Origin: Fidelibacterota bacterium
GTDB lineage: Bacteria > Fidelibacterota > UBA8477 > JABMPR01
Direction: 5' to 3'
Assembly (NCBI GenBank): GCA_013203185.1
Contig: JABMOS010000009.1
Coordinates: forward strand, 1-54,197
Length of the DNA stretch: 54,197 bases
A model generated the notes under the pieces. That model was given only the letters and a program-made list of their open reading frames with translations. It did no database searches and had not been told where the DNA came from. The position numbers were made by a program, and so were the translations under genes. Below, in pieces: positions 8,203-17,097 of the stretch. Position 1 is the first letter of the stretch. The number at the start of each line of letters is the position of its first letter.

Positions 8203-10575
8203 ATGTACAAAAGTATCATGAGCTTTGTGATACCGCGTCCAATGATATTGGTATCACTTCTATTTATTCTAGGTATTGTAATTCAATGGAATCTCAATGT
8301 ATCCCTTTGGATCCTCGTTTTGATTACCATTGTTTGTATTGTTCTAGCTCCCATGAGCAGGAAGCCTGAGATATTGCTCCTTCTCCTTGTGCTATCTGGA
8401 TGTTTCAGAGTCGCTTTTGAAAAAATGTTACCTGTGACCCATCTCTCACTGTTTAAGGCTAAAGCTGATTCAATCTTTGTTGTAAAGGCAATTGTCTTAG
8501 AGGTGGGAGAGACACAAAAAGGCACTCCAAAGTTTATGATTCAACCGGAGACGATAGATAATAAGGACATCTCAGGTGGATCTATACTCCTCTACTCAAA
8601 AGATATTCAGCAGACTGTAAGTCCCGGGGATACGCTGTTCGGTCGTTTGCAACTGAACAAGCCGCGTGATAAAAGGAACCCTCATGAATTTGATTATGCC
8701 AGGTATCTGGCAGGTAAGGATGTTTATTATGAAGCATTTTTAGAGGATGCTGGGGAGGTCAGCGTTTATCCCAGGGGTGACACTTCCGTACGCCTCTTCA
8801 TGCAGGATGTGCAAGGTATGATTTCCAGACACTTCCACGAATATTTGACGCCTCGATCAGCAGGGATCCTATCTGCCTTAATCCTCGGTGAGAAAAGTGA
8901 GATTGAAGAAACAACTAGAAATGATTTTGCCAACACAGGTGTCATCCATGTCCTGGCGGTAAGTGGACTACACGTTGGGTATGTGTCGCTCATTCTCATC
9001 ACCATCTTTGGCTTAGCTCGGTTGCCTCATCAAATACAAATGGGCTGTGTAATCATGGGATTGTTCTTTTATGTCGGACTTACGGGTTCAGCGCCTTCGG
9101 TCATGCGGGCATCCATCATGGCTTCCCTCATGATTGTGGGAGGTTTGCTTGAACGTAAACCAGATATAATCAATATTCTTGCTTCTGCCGCTTTTATCAT
9201 ATTAATCATTTCCCCAGAACAATTAAATAATATTGGATTCCAGCTTTCTTTTTTAGCGGTGTTGAGTATTGTAACTTTATTTCCTGTCTTCAAAGGAATG
9301 GTTAGTGGTCTTCAAATATCCAGAAGTGGATTTGGAAAATTGATCAGTCCACTCCTTGATCTCTTCCTTGTCTCACTTGCCGCCCAACTTGGTACCCTGG
9401 CTATAACCATCTTTTACTTCCAGAAGATTCCTATTATAAGCCTGGGCGCAAATCTTGTAGTGGTTCCACTGATAGGAGTAATCGTAGCCACAGGCATGAG
9501 CTTTCTGATCCTGGGATCGTTTTTCCCTATCCTGGCTCAACTGTGGGCAGCTACTCTAGAAGGTGCCATCGACATTATGCTCTGGTTCGTTCAATTTTGC
9601 GCTGGTGCTGACTGGGCCTACATCACAGTAAGATCAATTCAACCTTATGAGTTAATACTTCTATTAACAGCTATTTTTTCAATCACAGTAATAAAGGGTG
9701 GAAAGCTCATCAAGTTCTGGCTTATCCTGGTGTTGCTTTGGCTATGCGCCCAATCATGGCAATCCTTGCTAAAAGACCCGCATCTCGAAATGGTGGTTCT
9801 GGATGTGGGACAGGGTGATGCCATCCTCATCCATGCGCCCAATGGAAACACCATTCTCATCGATACTGGCCTAAGATTTGGGGGAAAGGATATGGGGGAG
9901 GATGTCATTCTACCATATATGCAATATCGTAATTGGTCAAAGTTAGATTTGCTGGTAATGACACATCCCCATAACGACCATATAGGTGGCGCCCAATTTC
10001 TAATAGAGAACATTGAGGTTAAGAAGGTACTTATGCCTGAGATCGAATATGAATCATATGGCTATGAGAAATTATGCGACATCATTGACACAAAGAAAAT
10101 CCCTTCTTCATCAGTATTCGCAGGCTATACAGATTCCACTCTTAAACCTATATATTTTAGGGTTACCGGACCTAGGCGTTATGATCATGAATCACGACCT
10201 TCAAACATCAACAATACATCCATCGTCATACAACTATTCTATGGCGAATCAAGTGTGTTGCTCCCAGGAGATGGAGAAGAACGTATTGAGCATGATCAGC
10301 TTCACCTGGGCGGACTATTAAAAAGTGACCTTATAAAAGCACCCCACCATGGATCAAAAACGAGTTCAACTCAGGAATATATCAATCTTGTGAAGCCCCA
10401 GGTTTGCCTCATTAGTCTTGGGCTGAAGAACAAATTCAGACATCCTTCTAAAGTAACATTGGACAAATATGAACAGCTTGGGTCTGAGATACACAGGACC
10501 GACCTAGAGGGTGCCCAAATATATCGGAGTGATGGAAAAAAATGGTATCGAGATGAGTGGAAAGATAAATATTAA
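8203..10575 (+). CDS. comEC: ComEC/Rec2 DNA internalisation protein
   Basis: Polytopic membrane protein (790 aa) that carries one DNA strand through the inner membrane during natural transformation. The N-terminus has hydrophobic segments and an OB-like domain. The Competence domain includes VIHVLAVSGLHVGYV and the PSVMRASIMA segment. The C-terminal metallo-beta-lactamase domain starts VLDVGQGDAILI and has HPHNDHIGG and APHHGSKTSS. All three domains are intact. ATG 8203 is assumed; ATG 8218 (MSFVIPRP) is an alternative. No other competence genes are in the window, so transformation ability cannot be judged. Confidence 0.94.
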   Translation: MYKSIMSFVIPRPMILVSLLFILGIVIQWNLNVSLWILVLITIVCIVLAPMSRKPEILLLLLVLSGCFRVAFEKMLPVTHLSLFKAKADSIFVVKAIVLEVGETQKGTPKFMIQPETIDNKDISGGSILLYSKDIQQTVSPGDTLFGRLQLNKPRDKRNPHEFDYARYLAGKDVYYEAFLEDAGEVSVYPRGDTSVRLFMQDVQGMISRHFHEYLTPRSAGILSALILGEKSEIEETTRNDFANTGVIHVLAVSGLHVGYVSLILITIFGLARLPHQIQMGCVIMGLFFYVGLTGSAPSVMRASIMASLMIVGGLLERKPDIINILASAAFIILIISPEQLNNIGFQLSFLAVLSIVTLFPVFKGMVSGLQISRSGFGKLISPLLDLFLVSLAAQLGTLAITIFYFQKIPIISLGANLVVVPLIGVIVATGMSFLILGSFFPILAQLWAATLEGAIDIMLWFVQFCAGADWAYITVRSIQPYELILLLTAIFSITVIKGGKLIKFWLILVLLWLCAQSWQSLLKDPHLEMVVLDVGQGDAILIHAPNGNTILIDTGLRFGGKDMGEDVILPYMQYRNWSKLDLLVMTHPHNDHIGGAQFLIENIEVKKVLMPEIEYESYGYEKLCDIIDTKKIPSSSVFAGYTDSTLKPIYFRVTGPRRYDHESRPSNINNTSIVIQLFYGESSVLLPGDGEERIEHDQLHLGGLLKSDLIKAPHHGSKTSSTQEYINLVKPQVCLISLGLKNKFRHPSKVTLDKYEQLGSEIHRTDLEGAQIYRSDGKKWYRDEWKDKY

Positions 10576-10648
10576 TTGATTAACGGTTTCGATATGGTAG
10601 GTATTGTACGATATTGAATGCCAACACTTTCACTATATGGAGCAACAG

Positions 10649-11965
10649 ATGTGGACCCCAATACTAATTAAAAACGCCAGATGTGTCTCATCCAGCGGTA
10701 TCGTTCAACAGGATGTTCTACTAAAGGATGGAATAATTGCACAGTTAGGCCAATTAAAAGAGTCTACAGCAGAGAAGGTGATTGATGGCACCCATCTCTA
10801 TCTGTTGCCTGGAGCGCTGGATCCACAAGTTCATTTTCGGGATCCAGGGTTGACACACAAAGAAGATTTGAGAACTGGATCCATGGCAGCTGCTTCTGGA
10901 GGAGTCACAAGTTTCTTTGACATGCCCAATACCAAGCCATCTACGATAACCATTGAAGCCATGTCTGAGCGAAAAAGAGTTGCTTCCGAAAAATGTGTGG
11001 TGAACTACAATTTTTTCATTGGAGCTACCAATACCAATCTGGAAGTCCTTAATGGGGTTGAGAATGTGCCTGGCATAAAAATATTTATGGGTTCTTCAAC
11101 TGGGGATTTACTGGTGAATGATTCAAAGGACCTGGACAATATCTTTGGCAATGGATCTCGCTTGATTGCTGTCCATGCAGAAGACGATGAAATCATTAAC
11201 GCAGCGACAGAGATATATAAAAATTCTACAGATTTTAACCACCATCAATTTGTCAGACCGGCTGACGCTGCATTAAAAGCAACGACTCTGGCAGTGGAGC
11301 TGTCCATCAAGTATCAACGACGTCTCCACATTTTACATATGACCACCATGGATGAGGTGCGCTATCTCGAAATTCAAAAATCGAAGGCTCCCATCTCCGC
11401 AGAAGTTTGTCCCCAACATTTTCTATTAAGTGCACCCCATGTTTATCAAAAATTAGGGGCTTATGCTCAAATGAATCCTCCCATCAGGGATAAGCAACAT
11501 GGTGAAGCTCTCTGGGAGGGCCTGGTGAATGGTGTCATAGACTGTATTGCTACTGATCACGCACCACATACCCATGAAGAGAAGGCCAGCCCCTTTGGCT
11601 CAGCTCCCTCTGGAATGCCAGGGGTGGAAACATCATTACCCATGCTGCTTGATCGTGCAAATCGTGGATTATGCCGATTAGAGGATGTGGTGAAGTGGAT
11701 GTGCGAAAAACCTGTAGAACTATACAAGGTCAAGAACAAGGGCCACATTAAAGCAGGCTATGATGCGGATCTTGTCTTGGTAGACATGGGGAAAAAGCAC
11801 TCCATTGAAAATGGGAAACTCTGGACAAAGGTTAACTGGAGTCCCTATGATGGCTGGACGACTCAGGGATGGCCAGTGACCACTATTGTGAATGGACATA
11901 TTGTTTTCCAAGATGGTGAAATCGATGAAAGTGTCAAGGGGAGAGAAGTTTTAATCGACGCCTAG
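10649..11965 (+). CDS. pyrC: Dihydroorotase
   Basis: Zinc amidohydrolase (438 aa) cyclising N-carbamoyl-aspartate to dihydroorotate in pyrimidine synthesis. The type I dihydroorotase motif VHFRDPGLTHKED and the C-terminal IATDHAPHT zinc/catalytic motif are present, and GMPGVETSLP is typical. I chose ATG 10649 (MWTPILIKN) because GGAG at 10639-10642 precedes it; ATG 10637 and a TTG further upstream are less likely. It ends at TAG 11963-11965, which overlaps the stop of the convergent hydrolase gene. Confidence 0.92.
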   Translation: MWTPILIKNARCVSSSGIVQQDVLLKDGIIAQLGQLKESTAEKVIDGTHLYLLPGALDPQVHFRDPGLTHKEDLRTGSMAAASGGVTSFFDMPNTKPSTITIEAMSERKRVASEKCVVNYNFFIGATNTNLEVLNGVENVPGIKIFMGSSTGDLLVNDSKDLDNIFGNGSRLIAVHAEDDEIINAATEIYKNSTDFNHHQFVRPADAALKATTLAVELSIKYQRRLHILHMTTMDEVRYLEIQKSKAPISAEVCPQHFLLSAPHVYQKLGAYAQMNPPIRDKQHGEALWEGLVNGVIDCIATDHAPHTHEEKASPFGSAPSGMPGVETSLPMLLDRANRGLCRLEDVVKWMCEKPVELYKVKNKGHIKAGYDADLVLVDMGKKHSIENGKLWTKVNWSPYDGWTTQGWPVTTIVNGHIVFQDGEIDESVKGREVLIDA

Positions 11966-12585
11966 ATCTTGGGAAGGTGGTTCTCTAAAAGTGTAAACAG
12001 TGCATTGGCAATCAGGGCATGCCCCTCGCGGTGAGGATGTATCTGATCATCTGCCCATTCTGATGCTGGCTTTATGCTCACTGCGCTATCAAATACCTCT
12101 TGAATATCAAGCACAGGTATTTCAAATTTTTCCCCAAGAGCTTTTACGACACTGCAGTACTCCTGCATGACCACATAAAATGCTTCAGTTTTCAAATCCG
12201 AAATAAGATATGGTGTCAATAGGAAGAATTGAGCCCTAGGTAAGTCGGTGCGAAGATTTTGTATGAGCATCTTAAGACCAGTTTCATATTTGTGCAAATC
12301 ACTATTCGCGAGTCCAGAGATGAAATCGTCATGGGCATCATTAATTCCGATTTTTATAACCACCGCATCAGGTTGATGATCCAAAACATCAGTGTGATAG
12401 CGGTTGAGTAGGTCTCCAACCATATGTCCATTCACGCCTGAATTAACGAAAGTGATACCTTCCAAATAGTGTTCCATAGCAAACAAATCTTTCAAAATGG
12501 ATACATACCCATCCCCAAGAGGATGAATAGCAGTTCGGTTGCCTGCAGTAATAGAATCCCCAAAAAAGAGCAATTTAGATATCAT
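11962..12585 (-). CDS. SGNH/GDSL-family hydrolase
   Basis: Probable esterase/lipase-type hydrolase (207 aa) of the SGNH fold. Block I is FFGDSITAG with the nucleophilic Ser near residue 10, block III contains GINDA, and block V is DQIHPHREGH with the catalytic Asp/His pair. No signal peptide is seen, so a cytoplasmic location is likely. The substrate cannot be deduced; acyl-CoA thioesterase/lysophospholipase-like or carbohydrate esterase activity is possible. It starts 8 bases after the nitroreductase stop, so the two form an operon on the minus strand. Confidence 0.85.
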   Translation of the reverse strand: MISKLLFFGDSITAGNRTAIHPLGDGYVSILKDLFAMEHYLEGITFVNSGVNGHMVGDLLNRYHTDVLDHQPDAVVIKIGINDAHDDFISGLANSDLHKYETGLKMLIQNLRTDLPRAQFFLLTPYLISDLKTEAFYVVMQEYCSVVKALGEKFEIPVLDIQEVFDSAVSIKPASEWADDQIHPHREGHALIANALFTLLENHLPKI

Positions 12586-12593
12586 GCTGTTAC

Positions 12594-13259
12594 CTAGAAA
12601 TGACTTGATATATCCTTGAGCTCCTTCTTGTGAATATCTGGTACCTCAACATTTTCTGCAGGGTGACCAACTACAAGTAGGAGGAACGGCTTCTCACCAT
12701 CAGGACGGTTTAAAATTTTTGTCAGGAAATTCATTGGACTGGGCGTATGGGTCAATGTCGCAAGGCCCACATTATGGAGTGCTGTGATAAGTACTCCAGT
12801 CGCTATGCCGACGGATTCTTTGGCATAGTAATGCTTCGTTTTATTTCCCGTTTCATCAAGGGCATACTTTTGCTCAAAAATGGCGATGAGGACAGGCGCT
12901 TTCTCAAGGAAGGGCTTATGGGCATTGGTACCCAGGGGTTCAAGTGTTTCCAACCATGTATCGCCAGCTCGTCCTGCGTAAAAATTTCGCTCCTCTTCCT
13001 CTGCTGCCATGCGGATTTGGTTTTTGATGAAAGCATCTCGAATGACAACAAAATGCCAGGGCTGCTGATTGGCTCCGCTTGGCGCCGTACCAGCTGACCG
13101 TATACAATTATCGATGACGTCTTGTTGCACATCTTGGTCAGAAAATTCTCTTATGGTTCGCCTGGAGCGTATGAATTGATAAAATTGGTCGGAACGGGAA
13201 GACATTTCCGCATCAGTCAGATCCATGGGTTTTGCATACGGGATGAATTTCTTATTCAT
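12594..13259 (-). CDS. Nitroreductase family protein
   Basis: FMN-dependent NAD(P)H oxidoreductase of the nitroreductase fold (221 aa). Recognisable elements are RSRRTIREFSDQDV, SAGTAPSGANQQPWHFVVI and a C-terminal PFLLLVVGHPAE segment. The physiological substrate is unknown; the family includes nitroaromatic, quinone and iodotyrosine reductases, and the SGANQQPW pattern resembles the iodotyrosine-deiodinase/BluB-like branch. The start at 13259 (MNKKFIPYAK) is favoured by GAGG six bases upstream rather than the longer frame at 13316. A TATAAT on the minus strand at 13354-13349 may be its -10, without a convincing -35. Confidence 0.87.
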   Translation of the reverse strand: MNKKFIPYAKPMDLTDAEMSSRSDQFYQFIRSRRTIREFSDQDVQQDVIDNCIRSAGTAPSGANQQPWHFVVIRDAFIKNQIRMAAEEEERNFYAGRAGDTWLETLEPLGTNAHKPFLEKAPVLIAIFEQKYALDETGNKTKHYYAKESVGIATGVLITALHNVGLATLTHTPSPMNFLTKILNRPDGEKPFLLLVVGHPAENVEVPDIHKKELKDISSHF

Positions 13260-13379
13260 TGGGGGCCTCTTAGAATGCTTAGCGTTTCTAATAAAGTAAT
13301 CGGTGTAAGGAAGCATCCATGCTCATTTTGAGAGTAAGTGAGGAAGTAATTATAATTTGACATATACCCGGTTGAACTA

Positions 13380-13619
13380 TTACAGCCTCTTCTTTGCAAA
13401 AGCCGGCCCTGATGGAGTTTTTAGATATCTCTCAAAGGCAATGGCCATCTCTTTGAACTGAAAAGCGCGATAAGTTTTAATTATCCATGGTTTGTACCTA
13501 GATGAATATTCACCATCATGACGATTATGCTCAGCTAACCTTCGCTTTAAATCCTTAGTAGCTCCTGTGTAGAATCGATGAGGATGTGGAATAGACTGAA
13601 TTATATACACATAATGCAT
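13380..13619 (-). CDS. GIY-YIG nuclease-domain protein (small, stand-alone)
   Basis: A 79-aa protein made almost entirely of a GIY-YIG domain. YVYIIQS and YTGAT form the name-giving pair of strands, followed by DLKRRLAEHN with the catalytic-type Arg and a Glu in the later helix (FERYLKT). Stand-alone GIY-YIG proteins of this size are widespread and of unknown role. Start ATG 13619 is preferred over GTG 13625 because GGAG at 13628-13625 (minus strand) gives correct spacing. It lies about 120 bp downstream of tRNA-Leu on the same strand and 120 bp upstream of the nitroreductase. Confidence 0.85.
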   Translation of the reverse strand: MHYVYIIQSIPHPHRFYTGATKDLKRRLAEHNRHDGEYSSRYKPWIIKTYRAFQFKEMAIAFERYLKTPSGPAFAKKRL

Positions 13620-13712
13620 ATTCACTCCAGATGCCTGCTGGTACGTAGCTCAATTATTTTTTTGATTTGTAAAACCCGTCTTCGCTTCATGTTATTCAGC
13701 TTCGACGCGGTT

Positions 13713-13737
13713 GACTTCTCTCCGTTAGAGCGAAGTC
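13713..13737 (-). other. Hairpin downstream of tRNA-Leu
   Basis: On the minus strand GACTT pairs with AAGTC and CTCT pairs with AGAG around a five-base loop, with a two-base bulge. It starts four bases after the tRNA 3' end. No T-run follows, so it may be a processing or stabilising structure rather than an intrinsic terminator. Confidence 0.4.
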
Positions 13738-13740
13738 TAG

Positions 13741-13824
13741 TACCAGGGGGGGGAGTCGAACCCCCACAGTGTTGCCACCGGTGGATTTTGAGTCCACTGC
13801 GTCTACCAATTCCGCCACCCTGGC
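13741..13824 (-). tRNA. tRNA-Leu (anticodon CAA)
   Basis: 84-nt tRNA on the minus strand. The acceptor GCCAGGG (13824-13818) pairs with CCCTGGT. The anticodon stem GTGGA/TCCAC closes the loop CTCAAAA, giving anticodon CAA for codon UUG. The long variable arm (CGGTG..CACTG) is typical of class II Leu tRNAs, and the T loop is TTCGACT. The discriminator base is A73 and CCA is not encoded. Pair 1-72 is G-U. A clear promoter lies just upstream. Confidence 0.96.
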
Positions 13825-13844
13825 TCTTTCTAAAAGCGCGCGCC

Positions 13845-13873
13845 ATGATACATTCTGTCAAGGTATGTGTCAA
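13845..13873 (-). promoter_or_regulatory. Promoter of tRNA-Leu
   Basis: On the minus strand a perfect -35 TTGACA (13873-13868) is followed after exactly 17 bases by -10 TATCAT (13850-13845). The sequence right after the -10 is GC-only (13844-13836), a discriminator typical of stable-RNA promoters under stringent control. Transcription would begin about 14 bases before the tRNA. A second TTGACA lies inside the spacer and is badly placed to act as a -35. Confidence 0.8.
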
Positions 13874-13949
13874 TAAAATGCTGTGCTTTTAAAAGAAAAT
13901 GTTTATCATTGACGAAACTAATAAAAACCCTAATAAAGGAGGAGCTGTC

Positions 13950-15737
13950 GTGGAATTCAAGACGATTGCAGAAATGTTTCTAAATGTCACAAAAAGCCAT
14001 GCTGATGCTGAGTTGTTTACTGAGAAAGTAAATGGCGAATGGGTTGGCGATAAGGGCAAAGATATATATGAAATGGTCAAGAATGCATCCTACGGTATGG
14101 CATCCCTTGGCATAGAGGCGAAAGATATGGTCGCCATTCTATCAACAAACTGTAGACGGTGGGCTTATTCAGACTATGCTATTGCCACACGAGGCGCTAC
14201 CTCCGTGACTGTTTATCCAACATTGATCGCCAGTCAGGTTCAGTACATTGTAGCTCACTCAGATTCAAAACTGATATTTGCACAGGACGCAAGTCAAATG
14301 GAGAAGGTTCTTCAGATCAAGGCTGATTGTCCTGAGTTAAAGTCTGTAGTCTATTTTGATGAATCCCTATCCTATGACGATCCTGATATCATTTCCTTTA
14401 ATGAATTAATGGAGAAGGGGAAAGCATATGCTTCATCTGATGGCGCCTATGACTATGATACTCAGGCACTTAGCGTGAAGCCAGATGATATACTTACCCT
14501 TATTTATACCAGTGGTACCACAGGAAACCCCAAGGGAGTTATGTTAAAACATAGCAACCTCGTAAGTAATATCCTGTCTGCAAATGCCCGTCTTGGCATT
14601 AGTGATAAGGATAAGTTTCTATCCTTTCTCCCGCTAAGCCATAGTTTTGAAAGATTGGGAGACTATGTAGGTACTCACGTTGGTGCAAACATTACCTATG
14701 CCGAATCTATGGAGCAGGTTATTGCCAATTTGTCAGAGGTTAATCCTACTGTGGCCATGTCAGTACCAAGGCTATATGAAAAAATGTATGCTGGTGTTCA
14801 GGCCAAGTTTGCTGGTGGCTCATTTATCAAGCGCAAAATTGCAGCCTGGGCTGTAAAAACAGGTTTTGAGTATGTTGATGCCCGCAACTCTGGGACTATT
14901 TCACCAAAACTGGCAAAAAAGAAAAAACGAGCCGATAAACTTGTATTCGGTAAAGTTCAGGCCCTTTTGGGAACGCAATTTAAATTATTTGCCAGTGGCG
15001 GTGCTCCTTTGGGAGCTGATATTGGTCGATTCTTTGATGCAGCCGGTATCACGATTCTTGAAGGTTACGGTCTTTCTGAAACATCTCCAGTTATCACACT
15101 CAATCCACCCCATGATTTCCGTTTTGGAACTGTGGGCCCTACCATAGATGGTGTAGAGATCAAGATTGCTGATGATGGTGAAATTCTTTCACGTGGTCCA
15201 CATATCATGCATGGTTATTACAAAGATGAAGCCGGAACGAGGGAAGCAATCAATGACGACGGGTGGTTCCATACTGGTGATATCGGTATCATTGATGATG
15301 GTTATCTTAGAATTACCGATCGCAAAAAGAATATCATTGTGACTGCTGGTGGGAAGAATATTGCCCCTGCGCCAATCGAAGGTGCCATCTGCATGAGCAA
15401 GTTTTTTGAGCAATCTTTGGTTCATGGTGACCGCAGGAAATTCGTTTCTGCCATTGTCGTCCCCAATTTCACAGAGGTTGGTGAATGGGCTGCAGACAAT
15501 GATATCACTGACGTGACGCCAGAAGCGCTTAGCGAGAACCAAAAAGTGTACGATATGCTATTGGCTGAGGTAGAGCGTATCATGGAGAATTTCAGCAGTT
15601 ATGAGGCTGTTAAAAAAATCATCGTTGTACCCAGAGAGTTTAGTGTTGAAGATGGTACACTTACGCCCACGCTGAAAATTAAGAAACGGGTCGTTGAAGA
15701 ACGCTATAAGGCCAAGCTAGACGCCCTGTACGAATAA
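13950..15737 (+). CDS. Long-chain acyl-CoA synthetase (AMP-forming)
   Basis: ANL-superfamily enzyme (595 aa) activating fatty acids to acyl-CoA through an acyl-adenylate. The P-loop motif LIYTSGTTGNPKGVML, the central GYGLSETSP motif and the hinge region RITDRKKNIIVTAGGKNIAP are all present. It resembles the eukaryote-like/FadD15-type long-chain ligases. I chose GTG 13950 because AAAGGAGG (13935-13942) precedes it by seven bases; ATG 13899 would add 17 residues without a good ribosome site. A terminator follows at 15761. The fatty-acid substrate is inferred from family only. Confidence 0.9.
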   Translation: MEFKTIAEMFLNVTKSHADAELFTEKVNGEWVGDKGKDIYEMVKNASYGMASLGIEAKDMVAILSTNCRRWAYSDYAIATRGATSVTVYPTLIASQVQYIVAHSDSKLIFAQDASQMEKVLQIKADCPELKSVVYFDESLSYDDPDIISFNELMEKGKAYASSDGAYDYDTQALSVKPDDILTLIYTSGTTGNPKGVMLKHSNLVSNILSANARLGISDKDKFLSFLPLSHSFERLGDYVGTHVGANITYAESMEQVIANLSEVNPTVAMSVPRLYEKMYAGVQAKFAGGSFIKRKIAAWAVKTGFEYVDARNSGTISPKLAKKKKRADKLVFGKVQALLGTQFKLFASGGAPLGADIGRFFDAAGITILEGYGLSETSPVITLNPPHDFRFGTVGPTIDGVEIKIADDGEILSRGPHIMHGYYKDEAGTREAINDDGWFHTGDIGIIDDGYLRITDRKKNIIVTAGGKNIAPAPIEGAICMSKFFEQSLVHGDRRKFVSAIVVPNFTEVGEWAADNDITDVTPEALSENQKVYDMLLAEVERIMENFSSYEAVKKIIVVPREFSVEDGTLTPTLKIKKRVVEERYKAKLDALYE

Positions 15738-15760
15738 GTAAGATAATGCTATAAAAGATG

Positions 15761-15795
15761 AAGAGCTCCTGATTCAAATCAGGGGCTCTTTATAT
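15761..15795 (+). terminator. Rho-independent terminator after the acyl-CoA synthetase
   Basis: AAGAGC (15761-15766) pairs with GCTCTT (15785-15790), and inside it CCTGAT pairs with ATCAGG. A short T-rich tract follows. It separates the acyl-CoA synthetase from gpsA. Confidence 0.8.
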
Positions 15796-15813
15796 TAGAA
15801 CAGGATTCATTCC

Positions 15814-16824
15814 ATGAAAATTGCAGTAATAGGATCTGGAAGTTGGGGATTAACCCTGGCAATACATTTGCATAAAAATGGGCATGATGTTGATGTTTGG
15901 TTTTACCTGGAAAAGGATTTCCATCAAGCTCAGGAGACCAGAGAACTACCAGACTATCTACCAGGTATTGCCTTGCCTCCTGAGCTGGGTTTTACTATGG
16001 ATATGGAAGCCTGTGTCCGTAATAAAGACATCATTCTGGTGGCTATTCCTTCACATACTGTTGGTATCACACTTTCAAAAATATCCCAATCAATTGCTGC
16101 AGACTCAATCATCGTTAATGTGGCCAAGGGTATTGAGAATGACACTTTGAGAACCATGAGCCAGGTGATTTCACATGCGCTCCCAGATCACCCCATAAGC
16201 AATATTTCCACACTGTACGGTCCAACACATGCTGAAGAAGTTGTTCAGGAAATGCCATCAACTATTGTGGCGGCTTGCTCAGATGAAGCATCAGCGAAGA
16301 TTGTACAGAAAGCCTTTATGTCTGACACGTTTCGCGTATATACCAATGTGGACATTCTTGGAGTTGAGTACGGTGGTTCATTGAAGAATGTGATTGCCAT
16401 TGCCGCAGGTATCCTGGCTGGAATGGGCTATGGAGATAATACGTTGGCAGCTTTGCTGACTCGAGGTCTTTTTGAAATGACTCGGCTTGGTGTGTTTCTT
16501 GGGGCAAAGGAACAGACCTTCGCTGGATTGAGTGGAATGGGTGATCTCATAGTGACCTGTCTTAGTACACACAGTCGAAATAGACATGTAGGTTTTGAGC
16601 TGGGTAAGGGCCGAAAATTAAACGATATCCTTGAGGAAATGAAAATGGTAGCCGAGGGAATCAATACAGCAAGGTCGGTACATCAGCTCATTGCTAAAAC
16701 TGGTGTCGAAATGCCAATCTCAGAACAAATATTTCAAGTCCTGTTTGAAGAAAAAGATCCTCACGTGGCTGTTGAAGAGTTGATGGGCAGAGCTCCCCGG
16801 CGAGAGCGGCATTCAATAGGCTAA
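15814..16824 (+). CDS. gpsA: Glycerol-3-phosphate dehydrogenase [NAD(P)+]
   Basis: GpsA (336 aa) reduces dihydroxyacetone phosphate to sn-glycerol-3-phosphate for phospholipid synthesis. The N-terminal Rossmann motif GSGSWGLTLAIHL is followed by NVAKGIEN. The C-terminal catalytic domain has the family motif GGSLKNVIAIAAGI with its conserved Lys, then LSGMGDLIVTCLS. Length matches the norm. Its product feeds the PgsA step encoded at 3014. It is preceded by a terminator and followed by a 273-bp intergenic region, so it is probably transcribed alone. Confidence 0.95.
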   Translation: MKIAVIGSGSWGLTLAIHLHKNGHDVDVWFYLEKDFHQAQETRELPDYLPGIALPPELGFTMDMEACVRNKDIILVAIPSHTVGITLSKISQSIAADSIIVNVAKGIENDTLRTMSQVISHALPDHPISNISTLYGPTHAEEVVQEMPSTIVAACSDEASAKIVQKAFMSDTFRVYTNVDILGVEYGGSLKNVIAIAAGILAGMGYGDNTLAALLTRGLFEMTRLGVFLGAKEQTFAGLSGMGDLIVTCLSTHSRNRHVGFELGKGRKLNDILEEMKMVAEGINTARSVHQLIAKTGVEMPISEQIFQVLFEEKDPHVAVEELMGRAPRRERHSIG

Positions 16825-16998
16825 AAATGGTCTTGGTTTGGTTTCAACTTTCGTCCCACTATCATCAATAAAAATGACTCTCACCAGTCATCCAAAGTTG
16901 ATAAATATGTAAATCACTTTCGCTATAATCTATTTAAATATCCCTAATTATATCATCTTTACAAAAGCTTGGTTTTTATTGATCTGATTGCTGAATCG

Positions 16999-17027
16999 TT
17001 TGTATCTCATAGGTTAACGAATATATT
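16999..17027 (+). promoter_or_regulatory. Possible promoter for the nrnA-to-ccm run
   Basis: TTTGTA (16999-17004) and TATATT (17022-17027) are 17 bases apart and lie in AT-rich sequence. The -35 match is weak (3 of 6). Transcription would start near 17034, exactly where a large dyad begins. Apart from this, the intergenic region 16825-17097 contains only a small ATGACT/AGTCAT hairpin at 16874-16891. Confidence 0.35.
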
Positions 17028-17033
17028 CAATGT

Positions 17034-17064
17034 TTCGGATTCGAAAGTGATTCGAAGAACCGAA
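17034..17064 (+). promoter_or_regulatory. Dyad symmetry (operator or leader hairpin)
   Basis: TTCGG (17034-17038) pairs with CCGAA (17060-17064), and inside it TTCGAA (17040-17045) pairs with a second TTCGAA (17051-17056). The symmetry is broken only by a one-base versus three-base spacer. TTCGAA is itself palindromic, so this could be two half-sites of a regulator. It ends 33 bases before the start of the DHH phosphoesterase gene. Confidence 0.5.
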
Positions 17065-17097
17065 AATAGAAATATTTTTTGAGGTATTTTTACATAA

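Noticed and set aside
16874-16891. Terminator after gpsA
   Set aside because: A six-base-pair hairpin without a following T-run is too weak to call.
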